A stretch of DNA of 64,000 bases from an uncultured Lachnospiraceae bacterium (GCA_951800685.1 CATOJY010000001.1:1-64000), one strand, 5' to 3'. Positions 29,780 through 39,383 are shown, counted from the first letter of the stretch. A program made the numbers and translations. Notes: generated from the sequence alone by a model not told the origin.

Positions 29780-30922
29780 TTAGCGCATAAAATCAAATAA
29801 AGATGTTTCCATTAATTTAGAACCAACCTGAAGAGCAGCATTATAAGAATACTGGTTAGAAACCATTTCCATAATTGCTTCATAGGGGTCAGCGCCCAGT
29901 TTATCGGCATAAGCTTCGGTCAGAGAATCCTGAACAGAAAGCAATCGTGTATGTGTATCATCCAAACGGCTGTATTTAATACCCAGCTCTTCGTAAATAG
30001 TACCTAAACGGATAGAAGATGCATCTATCTCTGACAGAGTGTCGCCAAGAACTTTATTCATAGTGTTTAATCCATCCTGCGTAGGATTATCAATATAATC
30101 CTGAACAGCAAAAGCTGCCTGACCTGTAAGTGCGATGGCGCTGCCATTCATCCGTTCCTGGATAAGAGCTTTCAAATCATCTGTTTTTCCGAGACTTATC
30201 ATATCGCGAGCCGTTTTGGAGGTGATTCCTGTAAGAACATTCAATCCGCCAGTGTAGGTATCAATCAGGGAATCCCTGTCACCAATATAGCCATATCCTA
30301 AGTCCATCACACCCTGTTCAGTCATAGCCTTTACGACACTGTCAATATCATCAATCACATATTCATAACTGCCGTCAGTCTGTTTCGTGAGGGTCATAGT
30401 GATGTCTGTAGTTGTTTTGTCACCGGGGAACAGATGACGGTAGGTGAGAGTTTTTCCATCTTCACTAAGATAGAATGGAGCCTGGGAAGAGTCATTCCCG
30501 CCGAAAACATAAATATTCTGATACTGTACATTCAGGGCATTTACAATTTCGTGCTGTGATTGTGTCAGTTCATCCCTGACAGCGCTAAGTGTAGAAGTAT
30601 GATCTGAAGTTGCATTCAGCGCCTTTTCAATCTGGAACTTGGAGCCATTGTCGCCAGTCAGAGCCGACTGGATAGCGCGGGCGCCCAGTTCCTGCTGATA
30701 CATACGGTGTTTTACATCCTTAATCAGTGAAACTTTGCTCTCTAAATCCTGGAAATGAGTATCCATATTAAGCCCTTCATAGTAAGCTAATGGATTTTCA
30801 GCAGCGCTTTCATATTTTTTACTGTTTCCGCCGATTTTAGAGAAACTTTTGATAAGTTTGCTGTGCAAATCATTAGCAGTGAAAGTAAAATTCCGATAGA
30901 TTGATGTATTTGTAACACGCAT
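29780..30922 (-). CDS. flgL: Flagellar hook-associated protein FlgL
   Basis: MRVTNTSIYRNFTFTANDLHSKL; flagellin-like C-terminus; adjacent to flgK. Confidence 0.92.
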   Translation of the reverse strand: MRVTNTSIYRNFTFTANDLHSKLIKSFSKIGGNSKKYESAAENPLAYYEGLNMDTHFQDLESKVSLIKDVKHRMYQQELGARAIQSALTGDNGSKFQIEKALNATSDHTSTLSAVRDELTQSQHEIVNALNVQYQNIYVFGGNDSSQAPFYLSEDGKTLTYRHLFPGDKTTTDITMTLTKQTDGSYEYVIDDIDSVVKAMTEQGVMDLGYGYIGDRDSLIDTYTGGLNVLTGITSKTARDMISLGKTDDLKALIQERMNGSAIALTGQAAFAVQDYIDNPTQDGLNTMNKVLGDTLSEIDASSIRLGTIYEELGIKYSRLDDTHTRLLSVQDSLTEAYADKLGADPYEAIMEMVSNQYSYNAALQVGSKLMETSLFDFMR

Positions 30923-30949
30923 GGTGTAAACCTCCTTTTATTTTTTTTA

Positions 30950-32599
30950 TTAACGTCCGACAGTGCCGGTGCCATTAATCAGTTTATCAAGCGCTTCGTC
31001 CAAAGTGGTCATCAGACGGGAAGCTGCATTGTACGCGGCCATATAAGTCATCATGCCAGCAGCTTCTTCATCCATACTAACGCCGGAGACAGAGTCCCGT
31101 GCATTCTGAATTCCGTTTTGCATGATGCTATTTGATTTGACATTCATCAGGTTTGCGTAAGAATCACTGGCAAGGGTCGTGGAAACATGGCTGATAAATC
31201 CTGCAAAGGAGTTTCCATTCAGACTGTCATAATGTGATGACATGGCTTCCAGCATATTGAGGATATTTCCGGTTTTGCTATCCTCAGGAGAAGTTATGTG
31301 CACCAGACCCGCAGACCATTCTTTAGTAATTCCAACATTAGAAGCTTTATCGCCTTCCAACAAAATCATATTGCCGTTATTTGCTCCGGTCGTATTAATA
31401 CCGTTAATTGTATCAACAAAGGATTTCGCCAGCAAATCCAGCTGATCCATATAATACTGATACCCTCTTGTAAATCCGGTATTTACCCCATCATGTCCAA
31501 GCATATCAAGAGAAGCCTGGATAGAACCGCCGGTAAGTTCCGGTCCGTCGTTTGCAGGAGCAGTGATAGTGATGGAAGCAGGGTTCTGGGGTTTTCCGTC
31601 CGGTCCGGTTGCAGAGCCTGTAATCGTAATCGCAGTCTGATGTACATCGTCATCCGGTCGTGTAATGGAAAGATTTCCATAATTTTCGGCAACCGTTCCT
31701 TCGGAGCCGTTTACGAGTGTCAGACGCTGCGTTACACCGTTTTCATCTTTATAAACCAGATCAACCCTGACATCTTCAGGCCAGTCTTTTTTTGCCAGAA
31801 GGTTTCCGGCAGAAGAGATATCATAAAGCTCATTATCAAGGGCATTTCCGTCAGCGTCAAGGCCATCATGAGAAAAATCTTTAAAATAAGTTACTTCAAT
31901 CGGAAGATAACTTGCAAGCTTGTCAAGAAGAAGATTTCTGGTATCCTTAAGCTCGTTACTGTTTTGTCCTACGACTTCATTTCCCTTAATCTGACGATTC
32001 AGGGTGGCAATCTGAAGAAGCATATCATTTACCGTCTGAACTGCGCCGTTTCGGTTTGTAGTTTCACCGTCCAGACGCTCATACTCGGTCTGTTCCGCTT
32101 TTTTAATTTCTCTGGCGGCGTCGTTTAAAAGATTTGTGAAAGACTCCATGTCATTCCTTAACTCTACTTCGTAAGCGGAATCCAGCGCTTTTGCAGGATC
32201 CTGCATATCAGTCAAGGTAGAGCGGATGTTTGCCAGCGCCTGACGAAGCCCTTGTATCTGAGATTCATCAAGAATATTTGACAGGCTATCCAGGGAATTC
32301 TGATAGGCGTCAGTATAGCCGGATTTCGTCATCTGTGAGCGGTACTGGGCATCTAAAAGCGGATCACGGAGCTGTGAAACACCCGTAATCCCTACGCCAA
32401 ATCCTGTAAAAGCGGTATTCCGGCTGATATAAGCAGAAGATGGGCTGGTGCTGTTAATGCTGACAACGTCCAGCTGCTGTCTGGTATATCCTTCCGTGTG
32501 CATATTTGCTAAATTCTGCCCTGTAATGTCCAGCCGTTTCTGGCTGACCTGAAGGGCTGAGAGAGCAGTGGTAAAACCTGCAAAACTTGCTCGTACCAT
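30950..32599 (-). CDS. flgK: Flagellar hook-associated protein FlgK
   Basis: FTTALSALQVSQKRLDITGQNLANMHTEGYTRQQ; C-terminal MTYMAAYNAASRLMTTLDEALDKLI. Confidence 0.96.
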   Translation of the reverse strand: MVRASFAGFTTALSALQVSQKRLDITGQNLANMHTEGYTRQQLDVVSINSTSPSSAYISRNTAFTGFGVGITGVSQLRDPLLDAQYRSQMTKSGYTDAYQNSLDSLSNILDESQIQGLRQALANIRSTLTDMQDPAKALDSAYEVELRNDMESFTNLLNDAAREIKKAEQTEYERLDGETTNRNGAVQTVNDMLLQIATLNRQIKGNEVVGQNSNELKDTRNLLLDKLASYLPIEVTYFKDFSHDGLDADGNALDNELYDISSAGNLLAKKDWPEDVRVDLVYKDENGVTQRLTLVNGSEGTVAENYGNLSITRPDDDVHQTAITITGSATGPDGKPQNPASITITAPANDGPELTGGSIQASLDMLGHDGVNTGFTRGYQYYMDQLDLLAKSFVDTINGINTTGANNGNMILLEGDKASNVGITKEWSAGLVHITSPEDSKTGNILNMLEAMSSHYDSLNGNSFAGFISHVSTTLASDSYANLMNVKSNSIMQNGIQNARDSVSGVSMDEEAAGMMTYMAAYNAASRLMTTLDEALDKLINGTGTVGR

Positions 32600-32626
32600 A
32601 ATATAAATCCTCCTGTATGAGAAATA

Positions 32627-33094
32627 TTAAACGTAAGTATCTTTCTGGGAAAAAGACCGCGGAGCTTCCGCTGTACCGTCAGGGCTGTAAGATGGATTCT
32701 CACTGCGGGACAAGAAAATTTCCAATTCCCGAACCCTGGTAAGTATCATCCTGTCGGCATCTTCTTTTGCGGATGTCAGAGCTTTCAGCTTTCTGTCCAG
32801 ATCGTCAAACAGCGGTGAAAGAATCTGCTGTTTTTCCGGGGAGACCCGTTTCAGAAGCTGGCGAAATGTCAAATCCTTCCATCCAAGCCCTTCCATCAGC
32901 CGGAAACGTTTCTGTTCCAGTCCCCGGAGCTGGAGCAGGACAGCCTGTTCCTCCTGAATACAGTTATCAAGTAACTCATGTTTTCTATCTGCTGCCGCTG
33001 CCGCCTTTTCCCTTTCAATCAAGGTAATCTTATCGGTGACTTTGATTAAAGACTGTATAACAGCAGTAAAGTCCTCAAAAGAATGCTCTGTCAT
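32627..33094 (-). CDS. flgN: FlgN-type flagellar chaperone
   Basis: 155 aa helical; positioned between flgM and flgK. Confidence 0.78.
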   Translation of the reverse strand: MTEHSFEDFTAVIQSLIKVTDKITLIEREKAAAAADRKHELLDNCIQEEQAVLLQLRGLEQKRFRLMEGLGWKDLTFRQLLKRVSPEKQQILSPLFDDLDRKLKALTSAKEDADRMILTRVRELEIFLSRSENPSYSPDGTAEAPRSFSQKDTYV

Positions 33095-33135
33095 AATCCT
33101 GCCTGCCTTCCTATATTAATATATGAATAAATGGC

Positions 33136-33462
33136 TTATGCGTAGCCTAAAAGCTTCTCGGCTATACGTTCCGGATCAATCCGGTATGCACCTGCGGCAA
33201 CTTCATTCTGCAGCTGAAAAACTTTCTCTGTATCTGCTTCCCTGTCCAGGGCATTTGCACATCGGCGGGAAAGTATACGGGCAAACTCACTGTCATCCGA
33301 TAAAATTTTCCTTGGCTGATTTTTTGTAATCGTAACCTTATCATAATTGCTGGATATTTCGGATGGTTCTGCAAGGGATGGAGCTTTTCTTTCATTTGAT
33401 AGCTCAATTGCAGGCATCTGAAGCTGATAATTTACATTGGTAGTCTGAAATGTGATGTTCAT
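33136..33462 (-). CDS. flgM: Anti-sigma-28 factor FlgM
   Basis: 108 aa; YDKVTI...VFQLQNEVAAGAYRIDPERIAEKLLGYA typical FlgM C-terminus. Confidence 0.9.
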   Translation of the reverse strand: MNITFQTTNVNYQLQMPAIELSNERKAPSLAEPSEISSNYDKVTITKNQPRKILSDDSEFARILSRRCANALDREADTEKVFQLQNEVAAGAYRIDPERIAEKLLGYA

Positions 33463-33530
33463 GGCACCCTCCCTTCTGGAGCAGAGTACTTCTCTTCTCC
33501 TGTTAAATACAAACTACACTATATTTTCTT

Positions 33531-33557
33531 ATATCGGCACATTCCGGCACAAAATAA
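33531..33557 (-). promoter_or_regulatory. Candidate sigma-28 promoter driving flgM-N-K-L-fliW-csrA
   Basis: minus strand TTAT-N15-GCCGATAT. Confidence 0.68.
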
Positions 33558-33618
33558 GGATTTTGCATAAAAAAGTGAAATCAAACATAGAGGATAAAAA
33601 AAATAATCCTTGAAAACC

Positions 33619-33645
33619 TAATGTTTAATAGGGAATTGCCGATAT
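33619..33645 (+). promoter_or_regulatory. Candidate sigma-28 promoter for the 33686 gene pair
   Basis: TAAT-N15-GCCGATAT. Confidence 0.6.
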
Positions 33646-33685
33646 ATATAGATATACTTGTGACCTTATTTCTAATGGAGGCGTT

Positions 33686-35101
33686 ATGGCAAATATTTTA
33701 CAGGTAACCAATCCTGGCATGAATGATAACCGGGCGAATATAAACACACAGGATCCAAGAACCAGTCAGAACAATACGCGGATACAAAATCCGATTGACC
33801 CCACCCGGGTAGTCCGGACGGACGGACGGGAAGGCGGCAGGACTTCAGGCGCAGGAGAAGGAGCGTACAGTGTTATCGATTACGAGAGTAATTATGGCGC
33901 TTTCATAAAAAGCCTGGAGGAAGGAACGAGTGGCCTTCCGGCAGCCCTGGAGAGGCTTTTCTTCTCAGATATGGCGGCATTTCGGGAGGCAGGACAGGCA
34001 GAGGAGGCTGCCAGAAATTTTCTGGCTTCCCTGCAGATAAGTTCTCCGGAAGAATTGATGGCATATTTGAAAGGGCAGGCAGGAGGACAGCTTAAGTTCT
34101 CAGGGACGTTGTTTGACAGCCTGCGCTCCCTGTTTTCACAAAATATTTCAGAGAGTCTGCGGGAAGCTTTGGGAGATTTTTTGAAAGTTTATAACGATTA
34201 TTCATCAGGGACACATTTGCTGAGGCAGATGCAGAATTTGGCAGGAGATATTGAAAAGCTGATGCTGAGCCAGTTCCGGGAAGAGTTCCGTCAGCTGGCG
34301 GACGCTATGAACTGGGAAGCGATGAACGGTGATACACAGTATAATACAGGTATATTAAATGGAAAGTTAATTCCGTTTTTATCCGATTATATATCGAAAA
34401 CCCATGATTTCGGTTCTATACGAGATGCGTCTATGCTGTTGATATTTAATGCGGTACGGTATGAAAATGGCGGGATGGAGCAGCTGACCCGCCTGTTTGA
34501 ACGCATGATGGCAAATCGGGAATTTGCAAGGCTTTATCCGGGAGATGCGGGCGCAGATATGTCTGCTTTGCTGGCTGCATCCAGAGGGCATACAAACCTT
34601 CCGGCTGATGCACTGGCGGAAATGCTGCTGCGTGGAGCAAACGGACAGGCGGGATTGGAGAATATCCAGCAGTTCTACACGATGTTGAATGGACTTTTAT
34701 TAAATGAAAGCGTATACATGCCTTTAATGCATATTTTATTTCCGTTTCAATACCAGGAACAGAAAGTAATGTCGGAAGCCTGGGTAGATCCGGACAGTGA
34801 GCGGGGAGTAGAAACAGGAAGCCGAAAGATAAAAATGCTTCTGAAGTTTGATATACAGAGCCTTGGGAAATTTGAAATGGTTTTGGCGCTGCAGAACAGG
34901 CAGGTGGATATGCAGCTTTATGTTCCGAGGGCTTTGCAGAAGAAAGAATCAGATATCCGGGAAAAAGTGGGCGGAATCATGAAAGATAATGGTATGGATC
35001 TGAAACGTATCCAGGTGCAGGAACGGCTGAGGGAAAGCCGGATAGAAGAAGTGTTCCCGGAAATCAGGGAAAAGGAGAGAACGATCAATGTCAGAATTTG
35101 A
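33686..35101 (+). CDS. FliK-C-like protein (YlqG-like position), unknown function
   Basis: 471 aa; C-terminal KMLLKFDIQSLGKFEMVLALQNRQVDMQLYVP resembles Flg_hook fold; overlaps downstream FlhB-like gene. Confidence 0.6.
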   Translation: MANILQVTNPGMNDNRANINTQDPRTSQNNTRIQNPIDPTRVVRTDGREGGRTSGAGEGAYSVIDYESNYGAFIKSLEEGTSGLPAALERLFFSDMAAFREAGQAEEAARNFLASLQISSPEELMAYLKGQAGGQLKFSGTLFDSLRSLFSQNISESLREALGDFLKVYNDYSSGTHLLRQMQNLAGDIEKLMLSQFREEFRQLADAMNWEAMNGDTQYNTGILNGKLIPFLSDYISKTHDFGSIRDASMLLIFNAVRYENGGMEQLTRLFERMMANREFARLYPGDAGADMSALLAASRGHTNLPADALAEMLLRGANGQAGLENIQQFYTMLNGLLLNESVYMPLMHILFPFQYQEQKVMSEAWVDPDSERGVETGSRKIKMLLKFDIQSLGKFEMVLALQNRQVDMQLYVPRALQKKESDIREKVGGIMKDNGMDLKRIQVQERLRESRIEEVFPEIREKERTINVRI

Positions 35102-35405
35102 TGCTCTAATGAAACAGAAAGCCGTAGCGCTGAAATATGACCCGGAAAAAAACGGGGCTCCTGTAATCGTAGCGTCCGGAATGGGATATATGGCGGAGAA
35201 AATTACGGAAACAGCCATGGAAGCAGGGGTTCCTGTTTATGAGGACGGTTCCCTGGCTACACTGTTGACACAGCTGAAGCTGGGGGCAGAAATACCTGAG
35301 GAGTTGTATCAGGCAATCGTGGATATTTATATCTATTTTCTGGGATTTACGGGGGGACAGAAAGTTCCTGAACTACAGGAGGAGAAAGAAACAGAGGGAA
35401 TCTGA
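35088..35405 (+). CDS. FlhB C-terminal-domain homolog (FlhX/YlqH-like), no TM domain
   Basis: AVALKYDPEKNGAPVIVASGMG...GAEIPEELYQAIVDIYIYFL, aligns with FlhB just after NPTH. Confidence 0.9.
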   Translation: MSEFDALMKQKAVALKYDPEKNGAPVIVASGMGYMAEKITETAMEAGVPVYEDGSLATLLTQLKLGAEIPEELYQAIVDIYIYFLGFTGGQKVPELQEEKETEGI

Positions 35406-35537
35406 TGAAAAATCCTTGCAATTCAGCAATAGATAAGATAATATAATAAATATTATGGGTTGCTGTAATTAATATAGAGTGTACAGCAATGCTTATAGTA
35501 TAGACGCAGAAGCGTAATTACAGGAAGGAGTATAGGA

Positions 35538-36320
35538 ATGAGTACATTATCTGCAGCAGACAGCATTAAGCTGGCGATGGCGGGATTGAACACATCCGCA
35601 TTAAATACAACGAATACATCTCCTACAATAAAAACGGCTGACTCAGATTTTCAGACAGCTTTGAAAAAGGCAAGCGGCCAGACAAGCATGGACGATATTT
35701 TTGAGGAAGCGGCAAAGACTTACGGAGTACCTGCCCAGTTACTTAAGGCGGTTGCAAAAGCGGAGTCCGGGTTCAACCCAAATGCAGTTTCAGGAGCGGG
35801 AGCGATCGGCGTGATGCAGCTGATGCCGGCAACAGCCCAGTCTCTGGGAGTCACAAACCCTTATGACGCCCGACAGAATATTATGGGCGGTGCAAAATAC
35901 TTAAAAGAAAATCTGGAACGATTTAACGGCGACGCGAGCCTGGCGCTTGCGGCCTATAATGCGGGACCAAATGCCGTTGAGAAATACAATGGCATTCCCC
36001 CATATTCAGAAACTCAGAATTATGTGAAGACAGTTCTTTCTTATATGGATGACAGCTCACTTTCAGCGAACCGCACCGTAAATACCGGAACTACAGATAC
36101 AGGATTGAATTCTGCCTACATAAACCAGGGGACAGGACTTTCCAATCTTTCCTCTTACAGTCTTTCCGGTTTAGGAATGGGAGGCTGGGGAAGCTTTGGA
36201 ATATCCCAGGACGGCGAGAGCATCACGATGGACAAGGCGACTTTCGTCAATATGATACAGCTCATGCGTATCCAGATGATGATAAATATGGATAACCAGA
36301 TAGGAGCACTGACACTCTAA
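35538..36320 (+). CDS. SLT-type lytic transglycosylase
   Basis: VPAQLLKAVAKAESGFNPNAVSGAGAIGVMQLMPATAQ...ALAAYNAGP. Confidence 0.93.
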   Translation: MSTLSAADSIKLAMAGLNTSALNTTNTSPTIKTADSDFQTALKKASGQTSMDDIFEEAAKTYGVPAQLLKAVAKAESGFNPNAVSGAGAIGVMQLMPATAQSLGVTNPYDARQNIMGGAKYLKENLERFNGDASLALAAYNAGPNAVEKYNGIPPYSETQNYVKTVLSYMDDSSLSANRTVNTGTTDTGLNSAYINQGTGLSNLSSYSLSGLGMGGWGSFGISQDGESITMDKATFVNMIQLMRIQMMINMDNQIGALTL

Positions 36321-36368
36321 TCGGTATATGACGGATACTTTATGTATAAGAAGGAGGTGTTTGCTTCT

Positions 36369-36983
36369 ATGGTTTTGAAAGAATGTGAGAGATGTATTTT
36401 GTATGGACCAGGCGGGAAGATTCTGATGAAAGGCCGGGTGGAAGTTGCCGGGGAGTCCATTATGCTTTATTTTGAAAAGAATCCGGAATTTGCGAAGGGC
36501 AAGCTTCTCGTGGATTTTTTTGATACGCAGCTGGGGTATTTGCGGACTTTCTGTGAGATTACATTCCGAAAGAATCCAAACTATCTGCAAAGAAAGGAAG
36601 CCTGGGAAGGCAGATGTAAAATACTGAAGGTGCTTGAGACTGTACAGCGGCAGAAAGATATTCGGGTAAAGCTGAAGCTGGAGAAACTGTTCAGCTCGGC
36701 AAAGCAGGGAGATTTCTACGGTGTCATAGAGAATATCAGCGCCGGGGGTGTGTACATTACGACCTCAAAGCCTATGAGTAAGAATGAGCTTTTTTCATTC
36801 TATCACAATTTTGTGGGAAAGAACTGGAAGCTGCAGGCGGTGACGCTTTGGGCAAAGAGAATCACGGATGATTATTTTGGCTATGGATGCCGGTTTGCGG
36901 ACTTGCCTGAGGGAGCGGAGATGGATATCCGGCAGTTTGTATACCAGCGTCAGTTACACACGGGAGAACTTGATATCAGATAA
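36369..36983 (+). CDS. PilZ-domain protein
   Basis: RQKDIRVKL followed by ENISAGGVYI (N-x-S-x-x-G), YcgR/PilZ-like layout. Confidence 0.8.
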   Translation: MVLKECERCILYGPGGKILMKGRVEVAGESIMLYFEKNPEFAKGKLLVDFFDTQLGYLRTFCEITFRKNPNYLQRKEAWEGRCKILKVLETVQRQKDIRVKLKLEKLFSSAKQGDFYGVIENISAGGVYITTSKPMSKNELFSFYHNFVGKNWKLQAVTLWAKRITDDYFGYGCRFADLPEGAEMDIRQFVYQRQLHTGELDIR

Positions 36984-36992
36984 AGGAAGAAT

Positions 36993-38078
36993 ATGAAGCT
37001 GAATCTTGTAATGATTGTAAAAAATGAAGAACGTACGCTGGAGAAGTGCTTAAGGGCGGCAAAGCCTCTGGTAGATCATATGATTATCGCTGATACAGGA
37101 TCGGATGACGCCACGCGGGAGATTGCATCCCGGATGGGAGCGCAGGTGCTGGAGTTTCCGTGGATAGGTGATTTTTCGGCCGCCAGGAACTTTGCGCTGT
37201 CCCATTCGGATGCTGATTGGAATCTGGTGCTGGATGGTGATGAGATTCTTCGGCCATGCAGCAGGGATGAAATAGAAAGAAACATTCAGAAACACGGAGA
37301 GCAATGGATAGGAGGTGTACTATTATACAATTCCTATCGAGATGGAGAGGAAATCCGGGTGAGTACCGATGTGCTCCCACGGCTACTCCCACGGGGAGTC
37401 TGTTATCGAGGGATTATCCACGAGCAGCCGGATACATCTTATCCTTGTTTTTTGCTTCCTTTGACCATCGATCATGACGGCTATTTATATGTAGATAAGG
37501 GGGAGCGGAATCTTCCTTATTTGGAGCGAATGGTAAAAGAGAGTCCTGGAGATAGTTACTGCAGGTTTCATCTGGCATATACATTGCGGAATTTGAAGAA
37601 AACACAGGAAAGCCTGGTGCATTTCAGGGAATTTTACAGACTTTCGCCTCGGGGAGCAGAGTGGCGCAGGCAGGGAGTTGTGTTGTATTTATATACATTG
37701 ATTGATGCGGGAGATAACAACTCATTAAGGGAAGCATTGGCAGTGATTCAAAAGGAAGAAAAAGAGCTTGCACAGCTGTCAGATTTTATGTTTGTGTGCG
37801 GACTTTTTTATATGAAACTGGTACTGTCGGATGTTCACAGATACCTGAAATATCTTCCGAAGATTCAGGAATGTTATCTGCGGTGTCTGGAAATCGGGGA
37901 GCAGCCCTGGAGCAGAGGCGTGGTAGGGACAGGTTCTTTTCTGGCAAATTATAATCTGGGTGTATGGTACGAAGTGTCCGGGCAGATAGAACAGGCTATC
38001 CGCTGTTACCAGGCTGCGGCAGAAGAGGGATATGAGCCGGCGCTCAGGCGGATGAAGAGCTTAGGAAAAAAAGTTTAA
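36993..38078 (+). CDS. Family 2 glycosyltransferase with C-terminal TPR-like region (flagellin-associated)
   Basis: LNLVMIVKNEERTLEKCLRAAKPLVDHMIIADTGSDD; directly upstream of flagellins. Confidence 0.88.
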   Translation: MKLNLVMIVKNEERTLEKCLRAAKPLVDHMIIADTGSDDATREIASRMGAQVLEFPWIGDFSAARNFALSHSDADWNLVLDGDEILRPCSRDEIERNIQKHGEQWIGGVLLYNSYRDGEEIRVSTDVLPRLLPRGVCYRGIIHEQPDTSYPCFLLPLTIDHDGYLYVDKGERNLPYLERMVKESPGDSYCRFHLAYTLRNLKKTQESLVHFREFYRLSPRGAEWRRQGVVLYLYTLIDAGDNNSLREALAVIQKEEKELAQLSDFMFVCGLFYMKLVLSDVHRYLKYLPKIQECYLRCLEIGEQPWSRGVVGTGSFLANYNLGVWYEVSGQIEQAIRCYQAAAEEGYEPALRRMKSLGKKV

Positions 38079-38096
38079 TTTTTCTATTAAAAATAC

Positions 38097-38123
38097 TTAT
38101 ATTTCCCGAAGCAGTGACGATAG
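38097..38123 (+). promoter_or_regulatory. Candidate sigma-28 promoter, flagellin 1
   Basis: TTAT-N15-GACGATAG. Confidence 0.65.
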
Positions 38124-38218
38124 ATGTATATGTAAGGTAAATCAAGTGGGAATACTACAGTTTATACCTTACAGTTATGTAGGCTACACATGCAGGGCCC
38201 GCGTGGGTAGTAATGGGG

Positions 38219-38254
38219 ACAGGGAGGTTCTCATAAATAGTTATAAAACAAGGA
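38219..38254 (+). promoter_or_regulatory. Two CsrA-like sites in flagellin 1 leader
   Basis: ACAGGGA (38219-38225) and ACAAGGA (38248-38254, overlapping the RBS). Confidence 0.6.
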
Positions 38255-38264
38255 GGTATATTTT

Positions 38265-39074
38265 ATGGTAATTCAGCATAATATTGGAGCACTTAACTCT
38301 TACAGGAATTTAGGTATCAATCAGAGTGGTCTGAACAGCAATCTCGAAAAACTGTCTTCTGGTTACAGAATCAACCGTGCAGGCGATGACGCAGCAGGTC
38401 TGGCAATTTCCGAGCAGATGAGGTCTCAGATCAGAGGTCTGAATCAGGCTTCTAAGAATGCAGAGGATGCTATCGGTTTAATCAAGACAGCAGAGGGTGC
38501 ATTGACAGAGGTTCACGCTATGCTTCAGCGTATGTCAACTCTGGCAACACAGGGAGCTAATGGTACTTATAATTGTACTGCTCAGAAGAATATTCAGGCA
38601 GAGGTTAAGGAATTATTGTCAGAAATTGACCGTATTGCAAAGAACACAAACTTTAATGGCGTTTATTCATTAAATGGTACTAAATCGGCTCAGTTCCAGA
38701 TTGGACCAAGCGCAGGCGAGACAATGAGCTTGACTGGTAAAGATATGACATCTACCGGTATTAGTCTTACCAGTCTTAACGTAACAGGTGTGAAGGCTGC
38801 TAATGAGGCTATTACTAAGGTTAAGGCTGCTATTGATAAAGTGTCTACATTCCGAGCTGATTTGGGTGCTAAGCAGAACAGGCTTGAGCATACGATTGCA
38901 AACCTGGATATCACTGCTGAGAACCTGACAGATGCTGAGTCCCGTATCCGTGATACAGATATGCCGGATGAAATTACTGCATTTACAAAGAATAATATTC
39001 TTATGCAGGCTTCTCAGTCTATGCTGGCTCAGGCAAATGCAGTACCACAGAACGTATTAAGCCTTCTGCAGTAA
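38265..39074 (+). CDS. Flagellin 1
   Basis: 269 aa; LSSGYRINRAGDDAAGLAISEQMRSQIRGL; C-terminal QASQSMLAQANAVPQNVLSLLQ. Confidence 0.97.
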   Translation: MVIQHNIGALNSYRNLGINQSGLNSNLEKLSSGYRINRAGDDAAGLAISEQMRSQIRGLNQASKNAEDAIGLIKTAEGALTEVHAMLQRMSTLATQGANGTYNCTAQKNIQAEVKELLSEIDRIAKNTNFNGVYSLNGTKSAQFQIGPSAGETMSLTGKDMTSTGISLTSLNVTGVKAANEAITKVKAAIDKVSTFRADLGAKQNRLEHTIANLDITAENLTDAESRIRDTDMPDEITAFTKNNILMQASQSMLAQANAVPQNVLSLLQ

Positions 39075-39141
39075 TTTTTTTGGATGTTAATCGGAAGAAA
39101 GCTACGTAGCTAATAATTTTGTAAGTTTAGAAAAACAAGGA

Positions 39142-39180
39142 AGAACTGTTTTGAAGCACAAAAGCGGAAGAACAGTTTTT
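39142..39180 (+). terminator. Intrinsic terminator after flagellin 1
   Basis: AACTGTT...AACAGTTTTT. Confidence 0.75.
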
Positions 39181-39218
39181 CTGCTGTTGTGAAAAAATAA
39201 AAAAGATTGTAAAAATGC

Positions 39219-39245
39219 TTATATTTTTTTGAAAGATGACGATAA
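39219..39245 (+). promoter_or_regulatory. Candidate sigma-28 promoter, flagellin 2
   Basis: TTAT-N15-GACGATAA. Confidence 0.65.
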
Positions 39246-39338
39246 ATATTAATATAAAGTAAATCGAGTGAAATATAATGATTATACTTTATACTGATAT
39301 TGACTATATATGTAGGGCCCGCATGTATAGCGATGGAG

Positions 39339-39373
39339 ACAGGGAGGTTTCCACAGACATTTATAAACAAGGA
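39339..39373 (+). promoter_or_regulatory. Two CsrA-like sites in flagellin 2 leader
   Basis: ACAGGGA (39339-39345) and ACAAGGA (39367-39373). Confidence 0.6.
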
Positions 39374-39383
39374 GGTATATTTT

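Noticed and set aside
31298-32128. 276-aa plus-strand ORF inside flgK
   Set aside because: Antisense to a confident flgK; Ile/Arg/Cys-rich translation without domain signature
38088-38123. Classical TAAA -35 box for flagellin promoters
   Set aside because: TAAA lies 24 nt from the -10-like element; TTAT at exactly 15 nt is consistent over most sites (TAAT at one), so TTAT was preferred
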